Positions 34,348 through 42,866 are shown, counted from the first letter of the stretch. The stretch: DNA of 64,000 nt from Ezakiella massiliensis (GCF_900120165.1 NZ_LT635475.1:806001-870000), one strand, 5' to 3'. Made by a program: numbers and translations. Notes: generated by a model from the letters alone, not told the origin.

Positions 34348-34411
34348 GTAGCGTCTGGTTTATTCCAGACATTCGGCGAATGGGATTGCCCCTTGTGGGC
34401 ATAAGCATTCG
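34348..34411 (+). repeat. GTAG hairpin plus CGAATG hairpin, copy 3
   Basis: GTAGC-GTCTGG-TTTATT-CCAGAC then CGAATG-GGATT-GCCC-CTTGT-GGGC-ATAAG-CATTCG, the same composite block as at 4833-4896 with a few substitutions. Confidence 0.75.
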
Positions 34412-34456
34412 TCGTATATCTTTCAACGAGAATGTCGCGAAATTAACCACAAATTT

Positions 34457-35626
34457 TTAAAATCCGAATTTTGTGTCCACACTCTTATCATACACAATTT
34501 TTCCATTGATGATTGTATATATCGCTTCACATTCAATATCCCTAACTGGATTTTGCGTCCACACAACCAAATCTGCGTCCTTACCCTTTTCAATCGAACC
34601 TACGCGGTTATCGATTTGTGTGATCTTAGCTGCATTAATGGTAATGGCCTTGAGGGCTTCCATTTCTGGCAGGCCAGACTTTACAGCGAGGCCTGCGCAA
34701 ATTGGTAATTGAGCTGTTGGTATAACTGAGTTATCAGTCATAATGGCCACGGTCATGCCTGCCTTGTAAAGGGCGGCCGGAGTTTCAAAGGACCTATTCT
34801 TGAGCTCATACTTGGATGCGCCCGATAAGTTTGGTCCACAAATTGCAGGATAGCCTTCCTTGGCCAGCTCATCTGCAATCAAGTGGCCCTCAGTGCAGTG
34901 CTCCAGGCTCAAGTCCAAATTAAATTCCTTGGCAAGCCTTATGGCTGAGAAAATATCGTCCGACCTATGGGCATGGGCCTTAACTTGGAGTTCTCCCTTC
35001 AAAACTGGGATCAAAGCCTCATATTGCATATTGTAATCGACCTTTTCGCCAGCTTCTTTCTTATTCATATAATCTCTGGCCTTGTAAAGAGTGTCCCTCA
35101 TAAGGGCGATAATTCCCATCCGAGTCATTGGCATCTTGCCATTTTTCCCGTAAAAACGCTTTGGATTTTCACCAAAGGCAATCTTCATGGCCACAGGATT
35201 TTTCACGACCATATTGTCGACCCTGTCCCCATAAGTCTTGAGAGCCAGGAAAGTTCCGCCAATGCAGTTGGCCGATCCCGGACCAGTAACCACAGTCGTG
35301 ATTCCCCCTTGGCGAGCTTGAAGGAAGCCCTTGTCACAAGGATAAACCCCGTCAATCCCCCTCATCTCAGGAGTAATAGGATTTGTCCCCTCGTTAAAAT
35401 CGGCTCCCTCGTAACCAATCCCCTCTTCATCCAGACCAATGTGAGTGTGAGCATCCACCAAACCCGGTGTAACCATGTGACCACCAGCATCAATGACCTC
35501 CGCCCCATCAGGAATTGCCACATTCGCACCAATCTCAGCAAACTTGCCATCCTCAATCAGGATCACACCATTCTCAATCACATCTCCAACCATTGTATAA
35601 ATCTTCGCATTTTTAATCGCTAACAT
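34457..35626 (-). CDS. Amidohydrolase, imidazolonepropionase-like
   Basis: 389-aa metal-dependent hydrolase: N-terminal beta-sandwich part, metal motif VDAHTHIG (residues ~58-65), later histidines in AHAHRSDD and EHCTEGH, the aspartate in AIMTDNSV, and C-terminal KGKDADLVVW. Family members hydrolyse cyclic amides, dipeptides or similar; the substrate cannot be set. Cytoplasmic. Perfectly spaced promoter at 35665-35693; single gene. Confidence 0.85.
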   Translation of the reverse strand: MLAIKNAKIYTMVGDVIENGVILIEDGKFAEIGANVAIPDGAEVIDAGGHMVTPGLVDAHTHIGLDEEGIGYEGADFNEGTNPITPEMRGIDGVYPCDKGFLQARQGGITTVVTGPGSANCIGGTFLALKTYGDRVDNMVVKNPVAMKIAFGENPKRFYGKNGKMPMTRMGIIALMRDTLYKARDYMNKKEAGEKVDYNMQYEALIPVLKGELQVKAHAHRSDDIFSAIRLAKEFNLDLSLEHCTEGHLIADELAKEGYPAICGPNLSGASKYELKNRSFETPAALYKAGMTVAIMTDNSVIPTAQLPICAGLAVKSGLPEMEALKAITINAAKITQIDNRVGSIEKGKDADLVVWTQNPVRDIECEAIYTIINGKIVYDKSVDTKFGF

Positions 35627-35664
35627 AAAAAACTCCTTTCATCTTTATCTAAGTAACTAATCTA

Positions 35665-35693
35665 ATTATAACAAGACAAATATGTTTTATCAA
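35665..35693 (-). promoter_or_regulatory. Sigma-A promoter of the amidohydrolase
   Basis: TTGATA (35688-35693), 17 bp, TATAAT (35665-35670) on the minus strand. Confidence 0.9.
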
Positions 35694-35792
35694 GAAATAA
35701 TTTTTCATGGATTATTATTGCCAATCATGGAGAAATTTTAATCGGTTTTGTCTGTCCTGTTCCCCGAAAATTGGACACAAAAGGAGGAGAAC

Positions 35793-36347
35793 ATGGACTA
35801 CACTAAAGACTACAAAAAGAAGAAAGTAGAAGAATATCTAAACTCAAAACTATCACTTAGAAAATTCACAAAGATAAACAACATCCCCAAAACAACCCTT
35901 CAAGGCTGGATCCAAACACACAACGAATACGGACCAGATGCCTTTATGGACTCAAGCAAAAGAAACACCTTAACTTTACAAGAAAGACATAATCTAGTAG
36001 AATTGTACCTAAGGAAGGGAGATGCCCTAACAAAGTTTGCTAAGAGCCATGGCATACCAGCCATGACATTTTCAAGCTGGGTATACAAATACTACCAAAG
36101 GCTCCTTCCTGAGTATATACGAAGGGAAGGTCAAGAATTGAGTAAAGATAAAAACCTTAAGAAAAGCAAATATTCAAACATAGATGACAAGAACGAATTC
36201 ATAAAAAAATTAGAAGAAAAAGATGAGAAGCTACTAAGACTTGAAATAGAAAACGCATATTTAAAAGAGTTGAGGAGGATTCGACTTCAAGAAAAAACGA
36301 AGAAAAAACAAGGATTGCCGAAGACCTCCGAAGACAATACCCACTAA
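35793..36347 (+). CDS. IS3-family transposase OrfA
   Basis: 184 aa: N-terminal helix-turn-helix (KKKKVEEYLNSKLSLRKFTKINNIPKTTLQGWIQ), a second one in the middle, and a C-terminal leucine-zipper-like coil (EKDEKLLRLEIENAYLKELRR) used for dimerisation. It ends after A-rich runs (36292-36297, 36303-36308) where a -1 shift would fuse it to OrfB. ATG at 35793 follows AGGAGGAG. Confidence 0.85.
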   Translation: MDYTKDYKKKKVEEYLNSKLSLRKFTKINNIPKTTLQGWIQTHNEYGPDAFMDSSKRNTLTLQERHNLVELYLRKGDALTKFAKSHGIPAMTFSSWVYKYYQRLLPEYIRREGQELSKDKNLKKSKYSNIDDKNEFIKKLEEKDEKLLRLEIENAYLKELRRIRLQEKTKKKQGLPKTSEDNTH

Positions 36348-37177
36348 AGACAATTCTTGAAGTAATAGGACTAGCTAGATCCACCTTCTACCACAATCTA
36401 GACAGAATGAGAGAGCCTGACAAAGACTCAGAACTAAAACTTAAAATGCTAGAAATAAGAGAAGCTCATCCAAACTATGGACTAAGAAGAATACACGCAG
36501 TATTAAAGATGGATGAAGAAATAAACATAAAAAAAGTCCATAGACTATACAAAGAACTGGGCATGCAAATAAAAACCAAGAAAACCAGAAAACCATACAC
36601 ATTCCTAGGAAGCCTAAAAGACATACCAAACAGAATAAAAAGAAGATTTGACTCCACAATGCCAAATCTAAAACTCTTTACAGACACAACCTATGTAAAA
36701 ATATATAAAGACAAAGAAAACTATACATGGGCCTACCTAAACGCCTTCATAGATGGATTTGACAGGAAAATAATCTCATACAACGTAGTAGACAACATGA
36801 GAAAAGAACCCTTCATAGATCTAGCAAAAGAAACCATAAGAAAAACCAATAATGCAGAATACAGAAGAACATTTCATTCAGACCAAGGCATCATATACTT
36901 CAGTAAAGAATACCAAGACCTACTAAAAGAAAATAATATCTACCAAAGCATGTCAAGAAAAGGCAACTGCCTAGACAACTCAGTCATAGAAAGCTTCTGG
37001 TCAGTAATTAAAAGAGAAAAACTAAGTAAAACAAAATTCAAAAGCCTAGAGCAGTTACAAAAGGCAGTAGATGAATTTGTGGAATACTACAACAACACAA
37101 GAATAAAAGAAAAGAACAACTACCTAAGCCCCAATGAAAAAAGGGCCAAGTATTACGAAGAAAAAGAAAGAGCATAA
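36308..37177 (+). CDS. IS3-family transposase OrfB, DDE integrase
   Basis: Frame -1 relative to OrfA, open from the A6 run at 36303. It has TRIAEDLRRQYPLKTILEV, the HTH_21-like EIREAHPNYGLRRIHAVL, and the integrase core with D in FTDTTYVKI, D in TFHSDQGIIY, and E in NSVIESFWSVIKRE. All catalytic residues are present, so the element may be active. The first ATG in this frame is at 36407, but fusion by frameshift is the family rule. Confidence 0.85.
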   Translation, partial: TRIAEDLRRQYPLKTILEVIGLARSTFYHNLDRMREPDKDSELKLKMLEIREAHPNYGLRRIHAVLKMDEEINIKKVHRLYKELGMQIKTKKTRKPYTFLGSLKDIPNRIKRRFDSTMPNLKLFTDTTYVKIYKDKENYTWAYLNAFIDGFDRKIISYNVVDNMRKEPFIDLAKETIRKTNNAEYRRTFHSDQGIIYFSKEYQDLLKENNIYQSMSRKGNCLDNSVIESFWSVIKREKLSKTKFKSLEQLQKAVDEFVEYYNNTRIKEKNNYLSPNEKRAKYYEEKERA

Positions 37178-37194
37178 AGAAGCTTTCTTGCCAA

Positions 37195-37275
37195 ATTTTA
37201 AATTTTTGAATAAGCTTTATGTCAAGGGCTATGCAAGTTGCTTCGCAACCCTTGACAATCGCATTCAAAAATTTA
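37195..37275 (+). other. Long hairpin at the 3' end of the IS
   Basis: AAATTTTTGAAT and ATTCAAAAATTT enclose TGTCAAGGG...CCCTTGACA. It lies between the OrfB stop and the right inverted repeat and may end transcription or shape the IS end. Confidence 0.6.
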
Positions 37276-37341
37276 GTTAGCAAGTAGAAAGCATTCTTTT
37301 AGATGAACAAATTATTTGTCCAACTTTTTGGGAACACCCCA

Positions 37342-37381
37342 GTCCGAAATAAATCGGACGCTACATAACCGATTAAAATTT
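37342..37381 (-). repeat. REP-like hairpin beside the IS, with outer arm
   Basis: GTCCGA-AATAAA-TCGGAC-GCTACA, then AACCGATTAAAATTT (37367-37381), the exact inverse of AAATTTTAATCGGTT at 35733-35747 on the other side of the IS. Confidence 0.7.
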
Positions 37382-37393
37382 TTACAGCAAAAA

Positions 37394-37816
37394 AGAGCCC
37401 CACAAAAATGTAGGACTCTTAGTCTTTCTCCATCTAAAATCTCATAAATTTAGCTGGGCCGTAAGATTCACCAATCGTCCTTCGCTTACGCTTGGACTCT
37501 CGGGAATCTCTGACACGAGACCTGCTAGCCAATCAACATCGCCTTTTCAAGGCTCGTTTCTTGGGCTAGGGCTTCGAAATTCAATGATAAACACGAAGTG
37601 CAGAATTTTTGTGAATGAGGTGTACAGATAGTACTCCGCAGTGAGCAACAAAAAAGAGTCCTACAAAATTGTAGAACTCTTTATCATTCTCTACTATGGA
37701 TTTAGTAGATAAATTAGATGAAATTCGAAGCGAAATAATTTTTTTAGGACGCAGGTGTACTCAAGTGTACTCCGAGGACTAAAAAAAATTTTCACGAGAA
37801 TGTCGCTAATTTAGCA
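37394..37816. other. Gene-free stretch downstream of ahpC
   Basis: Two related hairpins based on AGAGTCCTACAA / TTGTAGGACTCT (37394-37419 imperfect; 37655-37680) and a decayed element at 37490-37560 with GCTAGCCAATC and CTGACACGAGA, also present at 44875-44905. No gene seen. Confidence 0.5.
37649..37680 (-). terminator. Probable terminator of ahpC
   Basis: AGAGTTCTACAA-TTTTG-TAGGACTCT-like stem with T run on the minus strand, ~140 nt after the ahpC stop; no nearer terminator was found. Confidence 0.6.
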
Positions 37817-38404
37817 CTAAATCTTGCCGACTAGGTCGATTCCTGGTGTTAAAGTGTCATCCCCCGGTGCCCATTTTGCAGGACATACTTTGTCGCCGTG
37901 TTCAAATACGAATTGGCTAGCTTCAACTTTTCTGAGTAAGCTTAGTGCGTCACGGCCGATTCCCATGTCGTGGATTTCGTAAGCTGAAATCTTTAGGTCT
38001 GGGTTGATGATGAAGGTTCCTCTTAGGTTTTGTCCTTCTTCTGGTACGTAAACTCCGAACATATCGCCGAGTTGTCTGGTTCTGTCACTTAGCATTGTGA
38101 AGTTTACCTTGCCGATTGCCTTACTTTCGTCGTGCCATGCCTTGTGTACGAATTCTGAGTCAGTTGAGATTGAGTATACATCGCAACCGATCTTTTGGAA
38201 TTTTTCGTAGTTTTCAGCTAGGTCTTCTAGTTCTGTTGGGCATACGAATGTGAAGTCTCCTGGGTAGAAGAAAAATACACTCCATTTTCCTCTGAGGTCT
38301 TCTTTTTCTACATCGATAAATTTGCCCTTGCTGTCATAGGCTGTTACTTTAAAGTCGCCAATTTCTTGTCCGATCATATTTTCAATAAATAAATCTGTTA
38401 GCAT
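37817..38404 (-). CDS. ahpC: Peroxiredoxin AhpC
   Basis: 195-aa typical two-cysteine peroxiredoxin. Peroxidatic cysteine in YPGDFTFVCPTELEDLAE (near residue 56), resolving cysteine in EHGDKVCPAKWAPG (near 175). It reduces hydrogen peroxide and organic peroxides; the usual AhpF reductase gene is not adjacent. Start follows AGGAGGAAC. A 7-4-7 palindrome lies in the promoter region. Confidence 0.93.
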   Translation of the reverse strand: MLTDLFIENMIGQEIGDFKVTAYDSKGKFIDVEKEDLRGKWSVFFFYPGDFTFVCPTELEDLAENYEKFQKIGCDVYSISTDSEFVHKAWHDESKAIGKVNFTMLSDRTRQLGDMFGVYVPEEGQNLRGTFIINPDLKISAYEIHDMGIGRDALSLLRKVEASQFVFEHGDKVCPAKWAPGDDTLTPGIDLVGKI

Positions 38405-38438
38405 AGTTCCTCCTTTATACTTTTCATTTACAATCTAC

Positions 38439-38456
38439 ATATACCCTAAGGTATAT
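38439..38456. promoter_or_regulatory. Candidate operator upstream of ahpC
   Basis: ATATACC-CTAA-GGTATAT, a perfect 7-4-7 palindrome ~35-52 nt before the ahpC start. It is not a PerR box; Rrf2-type regulators bind similar ATACC/GGTAT arms, but the regulator is unknown. Confidence 0.5.
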
Positions 38457-38469
38457 TTTTTTAAACATT

Positions 38470-39963
38470 CTAGCGCTTTTTACCGCCGAAAATTCCGCCA
38501 AGGATTCCCCGCATAATTCGATTGCCAAGTGTTCTTGACATGGAATATATGGTTTGATTGGCCATCTTGCCCATGGCTTTTTCCAGCTCAGATTTGTTTC
38601 TGCGCTTTTGCCTTTCGGCCCGCGATTCGTCTTGGTCCCGTCTGATGTCTTCCTTGCGTTTTTCTTCAGCTAGGGCTTTGGCCTCTGCTTCCTCTTGTAT
38701 TTTTGTAAGTTTTTCTTCCAAGATTTCAAAGGCTGATTCCCTGTCAATCATCTTGCGATATTTTTTATCCATGGCCCCCGGTATCAGGGCACGAACACTG
38801 TCGTCATCGATTGCATCGAAGGTCGATTTTGGTGGGGCCATGAGAGTTTTTTCTGTAATATTTGGCAGGCCATCTGCATCCAAGGTCGACACAAGGGCCT
38901 CGCCTGATTGAAGGTTGGTCAGAGTTTCCGCCGTATCAAAGCTCGGATTGTCCCTAAAGTTTTGAGCGGTTTCCTTGATCATCTTCCTGTCCTTTGGCGT
39001 GAAGGCCCTGAGGGCGTGTTGGAATTTGTTGCCCAGCTGAGCCAGAATTTCGTCTGGTATATCGTCTGGCCTTTGGGTTACAAAGAAAACTGAAACGCCT
39101 TTGGACCGGATGAGTCTGATGACCTGGGCCAATTTGTCAGTCAATAATTTTGATCCATATTGAAATAAGAGATGGGCCTCGTCAAAGAAAAATATTATCT
39201 TTGGATATTCTTGGTCGCCCACTTCTGGTAAGTGTTCATAGAGTTCGCTTAAGAGCCAAACCATAAAAGCCGTATAGAGTCTTGGTTTTTGGTGGAGAAT
39301 TTTGGCGTTTAAAATGTTGATTAGGCCCTTGCCTCCCTCCTCTCTAAATAAGTCGTCGATCTCAAAGGCTGGCTCGCCAAAGAAATATTCAGCCCCGTCA
39401 TTTTCCAAGAGCAGAAGAGCCCTCTGAATTGCCCCAATGCTGGCTGTGGAAATATTTCCATAGGTGCTGGTATATTCCTTGCGGTTTTCTGAAATATAAT
39501 TTAGCATAGCCCTGAGGTCCTTTAAATCCAAAATAGGCATGCCCTCGTCATCGGCGACTTTAAAAGCGATATTTAAAATCCCCTCTTGGACTTCGTTTAA
39601 GTCCAAAAGATTTGCAAGCAGAAGCGGTCCCATTTCGCTGATGGTCGTCCGCATGGGGTGGCCCAAATCGCCAAAGACATCCCAAACTTCTATATCGTAA
39701 GCGGCTGGACTGTAATCCAAACCAATTTTATTAACTCTATCTTTCACATTGTCGTTCATTTCATTTGGCACGCTCAAGGAGAACAAGTCGCCCTTGACGT
39801 CTGGCAAAAATACAGGGATGCCCAAATCACTGGCGTCCTCTGCTATAAGCTTTAGAGTCGTCGTCTTGCCCGTGCCGGTCGCCCCGGCTATAAGCCCGTG
39901 CCTATTTAACATCTCTGTCTTTAAGTAAACAGGATTTTCACCTTTTCCAACTAAAATATCCAT
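38470..39963 (-). CDS. HerA-like ATPase, DUF853 family
   Basis: 497 aa. Walker A GATGTGKTTTLKL (residues 27-39), PDVKGDLFSLS, Walker B IIFFFDEAHLLF, and VFFVTQRPDDIPDEILAQLGNKFQHALRA, the pattern of YjgR/DUF853 HerA-type hexameric ATPases. A charged coiled-coil tail (about 415-465, rich in E, R, K) precedes a glycine-rich C-terminus. Cellular role is poorly known. Start follows GAGAGGTG. Confidence 0.85.
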   Translation of the reverse strand: MDILVGKGENPVYLKTEMLNRHGLIAGATGTGKTTTLKLIAEDASDLGIPVFLPDVKGDLFSLSVPNEMNDNVKDRVNKIGLDYSPAAYDIEVWDVFGDLGHPMRTTISEMGPLLLANLLDLNEVQEGILNIAFKVADDEGMPILDLKDLRAMLNYISENRKEYTSTYGNISTASIGAIQRALLLLENDGAEYFFGEPAFEIDDLFREEGGKGLINILNAKILHQKPRLYTAFMVWLLSELYEHLPEVGDQEYPKIIFFFDEAHLLFQYGSKLLTDKLAQVIRLIRSKGVSVFFVTQRPDDIPDEILAQLGNKFQHALRAFTPKDRKMIKETAQNFRDNPSFDTAETLTNLQSGEALVSTLDADGLPNITEKTLMAPPKSTFDAIDDDSVRALIPGAMDKKYRKMIDRESAFEILEEKLTKIQEEAEAKALAEEKRKEDIRRDQDESRAERQKRRNKSELEKAMGKMANQTIYSMSRTLGNRIMRGILGGIFGGKKR

Positions 39964-40044
39964 ATTTCACCTCTCTTATTTAATACCCAAGACCATAATT
40001 ATTAACTCATTGTAATGGGTAAATGTAAGTTGAAAGGAGTTATT

Positions 40045-41031
40045 ATGACAAAAGTTTCAATTTTAAATTTAATACCAAAGTTCAAAGACGAAAGTCAAAG
40101 AGCTGCCGTCGATAGAGCGGTTGATTTGGCAAAATTTGCTGATGACCACGATTTTTCCCGCTACTGGCTGGCCGAACACCACAACAGTCCAGCGGTTTTA
40201 GGCGCCGCTACAGATTTGATGATCGGCCACGTTTTAAATCAGACAAAGAGAATTACAGTTGGGGCTGGCGGAGTAATGCTCCCCAACCACACGCCATTTC
40301 AAGTTGTAGAAAGATATGCAACCCTTGATATCCTCCACCCAGGACGCGTCGACATAGGCATCGGCCGGGCACCGGGCACAGATATGGAGACGGCAAAATT
40401 GATTTACAGAAATATATATAAATCCGAAGATTTTAAAAAGGCCATCCAAGAGATGCAGCTCTACATGTCAGATGAGGCTTGGGACTTAGATGTCGCTCCA
40501 CATCCTGGCGCTGGATCAAAAATTCCGCTAACAATACTTGGCTCATCAGAAACATCCGCCCACATAGCAGCAGACCTGGGACTTCCATATTCTTTTGCCG
40601 GCCACTTTGCGCCAAATACAATCGGCTATGCCCTGGGCATTTACAGGAATGAGTTTAAACCATCAAAATATCTAGAAGAACCCTATGTAATCCTCGGCAC
40701 TTCTGTTAACATTGCAAAAAATAAAGACCAGGCTGAAGCTTTAAAGAAGCACGCCCAAAATATTTCCCTGCAATTCTTGAGAAAGGAACGCAAGGAATTT
40801 ATGAAGCTTGACCCAGACAATGAACCTGAACTCACATCCATGGAAAAATTTGTCCTCCGCACTTCCAAGGGCCTATCCATAGAAGGCGACATCGATGAAG
40901 CCGCCAAGACTTGGAAGCGGATCAAAGAAGAGTACAAGCCAGACGAAGTCATCGGTGCCTCATATATTCCAGAGACCGATGTCCTCATAGACAATTATAA
41001 GTACTTTGAAGACATAATTTTAAACGGATAA
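40045..41031 (+). CDS. Luciferase-like flavin-dependent monooxygenase/oxidoreductase
   Basis: 328 aa of the bacterial luciferase-like (LLM) TIM-barrel family: N-terminal SRYWLAEHHNSPAVLG, FMN-site strand RITVGAGGVMLPNHTP, VDIGIGRAPGTD. Members use reduced FMN or F420; this group matches the FMN type widespread in Firmicutes, with unknown substrate. ATG at 40045 follows GAAAGGAG; the ten-codon extension upstream is rejected. Confidence 0.83.
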   Translation: MTKVSILNLIPKFKDESQRAAVDRAVDLAKFADDHDFSRYWLAEHHNSPAVLGAATDLMIGHVLNQTKRITVGAGGVMLPNHTPFQVVERYATLDILHPGRVDIGIGRAPGTDMETAKLIYRNIYKSEDFKKAIQEMQLYMSDEAWDLDVAPHPGAGSKIPLTILGSSETSAHIAADLGLPYSFAGHFAPNTIGYALGIYRNEFKPSKYLEEPYVILGTSVNIAKNKDQAEALKKHAQNISLQFLRKERKEFMKLDPDNEPELTSMEKFVLRTSKGLSIEGDIDEAAKTWKRIKEEYKPDEVIGASYIPETDVLIDNYKYFEDIILNG

Positions 41032-41092
41032 AAAATTATAATTACAATTTTAATTTCAATTTCAATTTGATTTTTAAATAAAAAACGATTTT

Positions 41093-41120
41093 ATGCACGT
41101 GAGGCCGCGTGCATTTTTTT
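41093..41120 (+). terminator. Terminator of the luciferase-like gene
   Basis: TGCACG-TGAGGCCG-CGTGCA followed by seven T. Confidence 0.85.
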
Positions 41121-41141
41121 ATTGGCAAAATTTTTGCACAC

Positions 41142-41166
41142 AAAAAACCCATCCACGATGGATGGG
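41142..41166 (-). terminator. Terminator of tpx
   Basis: CCCATCCA-TCG-TGGATGGG followed by six T on the minus strand. Confidence 0.9.
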
Positions 41167-41183
41167 CTAACCTTAAAATTATC

Positions 41184-41696
41184 TTATTTTTTCAAAACTT
41201 TCATGGCCTTGTCAAAATCCGGCAAGTTGGTTGCTTCTGGAACGTATTCCACATATTCAACACAGCCGTCCTTGTCGATTATCACAACGCCCCTGGCCAA
41301 GAGTTGGAGCTCTTCAATCAAAAATCCATACTTGGTTCCAAAGTCGTGGCCCTTATAGTCTGAAAGCATAATCAAATTATCAATTCCTTTTGCGGCGCAA
41401 AATCTGGATTGGGCAAAGGGCAGGTCGCAGCTAATGGTTAAAATCACTAGGTCTTTTAATTCAGATGCTTCCTTGTTGAAGGTCTTGGTTTGCTCTTCGC
41501 AAACAGGTGTGTCAACTGATGGCACAACGCTAATTACAACCCTCTTACCTTCCAAGTCTGACAACTTAAATTCGCTCATGTCACTCTTAACAGCTGTAAA
41601 ATCTGTTGCCTTGTCCCCAACCTTTACTTCTGGTCCAACCAAAGTCATGGCCTCGCCTTGAAATTTAATTGCATCAAAACGTTTTAAATCACTCAT
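41184..41696 (-). CDS. tpx: Thiol peroxidase
   Basis: 170-aa atypical two-cysteine peroxiredoxin. Peroxidatic cysteine in SVDTPVCEEQT (near residue 60), resolving cysteine in SRFCAAKGI (near 94). Reduces alkyl peroxides with thioredoxin. The leader holds an 8-bp hairpin, GCTTGGAT...ATCCAAGC (41725-41745). With ahpC nearby the region is rich in peroxide defence. Confidence 0.93.
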   Translation of the reverse strand: MSDLKRFDAIKFQGEAMTLVGPEVKVGDKATDFTAVKSDMSEFKLSDLEGKRVVISVVPSVDTPVCEEQTKTFNKEASELKDLVILTISCDLPFAQSRFCAAKGIDNLIMLSDYKGHDFGTKYGFLIEELQLLARGVVIIDKDGCVEYVEYVPEATNLPDFDKAMKVLKK

Positions 41697-41825
41697 AATA
41701 TACTCCTTTATAAATATTCTCTAAGCTTGGATATAAAATCCAAGCCCCCTTTACTTATCTATAAGTATTATACCCAATTGAAAGGAAATTTAATTTTATG
41801 ACAATCAAAAACGATTGTAATAAAA

Positions 41826-41859
41826 CTCGACCACACGGCATCGAGCCTGTGTGGTCGAG
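41826..41859. repeat. CTCGACC-type palindrome
   Basis: CTCGACCACACGG-CATCGAG-CCTGTGTGGTCGAG: thirteen near-perfect pairs; same loop theme as 5378-5410 with a different arm sequence. Confidence 0.7.
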
Positions 41860-41860
41860 T

Positions 41861-41881
41861 GGCGACCATTTCAGGATCGCC
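41861..41881 (-). repeat. REP-like hairpin, decayed flank
   Basis: GGCGACCATTTCAGGATCGCC followed by GATACG instead of the usual CTACA. Same stem as 44915-44935. Confidence 0.6.
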
Positions 41882-41941
41882 GATACGCCACAGCCATTAC
41901 GAGCAGAGAGGATGTATTTTTTCTTTTGAGCACGGCTTTTC

Positions 41942-41965
41942 GGGCTACATAAAGTAGCCCCTACA
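41942..41965 (-). repeat. REP-like hairpin (GTAG type)
   Basis: Plus strand GGGCTAC-ATAAA-GTAGCCC-CTACA. Seven perfect pairs. Confidence 0.75.
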
Positions 41966-42002
41966 CCGCAGAGCGATTTTCAAGCTCATGTCTATTGTAA
42001 AC

Positions 42003-42027
42003 AAAAACCCACGTTTAAAAACGTGAG
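42003..42027 (-). terminator. Terminator of the 42-45 kb operon
   Basis: CTCACGTT...AACGTGGG stem followed by five T on the minus strand, ~290 nt after the last gene. Confidence 0.6.
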
Positions 42028-42156
42028 TTTTAATTTTAATAAATATTTTTCAGCAAAAAGAACCTGCACTTTATTTTTCAATTTGTGAGGAAAAATTGAT
42101 GAATTTTTGTAGCTTGAGACTTTTTGACGAATGAGGCGTACTCAAGTGTACGTCGT

Positions 42157-42285
42157 TTCCTCAGACTGTTGTACTCAATCGTTTTTCCCTTCGGTCGAAC
42201 GATTGAACAACAGGTTGCGTGAGTCGCTGCATACCAATCGAGCGTCGTTACCACTCGCTCTCTTGGGCAGGGCTGCAGTTCGCAA
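42157..42285 (-). repeat. ACTCACGCAACC structured element, copy D (full length)
   Basis: Minus strand: GCAGCCCTGCCCAAGA, stem GAGCG-AGTGGTAACGA-CGCTC, GATTGGTATGCAGCG, ACTCA, hairpin CTGTTGTT...ACAACAG around CAATCGTT/AACGATTG, TGAGGAAAC. Same architecture as copy C with compensated stem changes. Confidence 0.65.
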
Positions 42286-42314
42286 AAAGTCGAACACTGC
42301 AAAAAGTCGCAATT

Positions 42315-42866
42315 TTAACCACAAATTTCTCCTAAAACTTCATCCAAGCTCTCCCCGAATCCCGGATCCATGTGGGTAAGAAAGTGCCACTCCTCATCTC
42401 CCTTTTTTCTATACAAAATCGCTTCGCCGTCTTCCGATCCCAGGAAGGACCTCTCTACTTCGAAACCTTTTTCTTCCAGGACTTTTTTGGCTTTTTTATA
42501 ATTTTCTTCCCTAGCTTCTATATAGTCTTTGACGTCTTCGTTGTTGATGGAATAAGCGTCAACTCTTGTGGCAGATTTGACCATGCCAGACCCCTTGTTT
42601 GAGAGATTAGGAATTTCCTTCCAATAGATATCCACCCTGTCCCCATCTGTAAACATAAAACGAGTTAGAGGAATTATGTGGCCCTTGTGTTCGATTTCCA
42701 TATAGTCTGGAACCAGATTCCATTTTATATATTCATAGGTAAAGCCGTCTTCTTCTTCGCTTGCGTAAGCGTCCAGCTGCGAAATAAATTCTCTGCCTTC
42801 TTTCAAAGTCTTAAAAGCGGCTAGGTCTGTGCTGTATCCGTCTTGGTATAATTCTAAAATATACAT
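42315..42866 (-). CDS. Uncharacterised 183-aa protein
   Basis: Soluble, acidic, no signal peptide or membrane span. Notable stretches are IKWNLVPDYMEIEHKGHIIPLTRFMF and EWHFLTHMDPGFGESLDEV. I do not recognise a family. It starts after AAGGAGGAC, 21 nt downstream of the histidine kinase gene, so it is probably the third gene of the regulator-kinase operon. Confidence 0.6.
   Translation of the reverse strand: MYILELYQDGYSTDLAAFKTLKEGREFISQLDAYASEEEDGFTYEYIKWNLVPDYMEIEHKGHIIPLTRFMFTDGDRVDIYWKEIPNLSNKGSGMVKSATRVDAYSINNEDVKDYIEAREENYKKAKKVLEEKGFEVERSFLGSEDGEAILYRKKGDEEWHFLTHMDPGFGESLDEVLGEICG

Larger units (their letters stand above)
33746..34456. other. Gene-free convergent region rich in structured repeats
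   Basis: Lies between the ends of the AraC and amidohydrolase genes. It holds a full copy of the ACTCACGCAACC element with its GC-rich leading hairpin (33802-33950), two terminators, and GTAG and CGAATGT hairpins. No gene seen. Confidence 0.65.
35758..37336 (+). mobile_element. Complete IS3-family (IS150-like) insertion sequence
   Basis: 1579 bp bounded by imperfect 20-bp terminal inverted repeats: left TGTTCCCCGAAAATTGGACA (35758-35777), right (minus strand) TGTTCCCAAAAAGTTGGACA (37317-37336), 17 of 20 identical. Two ORFs are in the usual -1 relation. The 3' end has a large hairpin (37195-37275). No clear target duplication is seen. The element sits between two 15-base inverted arms, so it landed inside an intergenic repeat. 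Confidence 0.88.
41697..42314. other. Gene-free stretch with repeats
   Basis: Contains the tpx leader, a CTCGACC palindrome, two GTAG-type hairpins, a terminator at 42003-42027 and element copy D. No gene seen. Confidence 0.6.

Noticed and set aside
34967-35623. 218-codon plus-strand ORF opposite the amidohydrolase
   Set aside because: Antisense shadow of a gene with full catalytic motifs; no promoter or ribosome site of its own.
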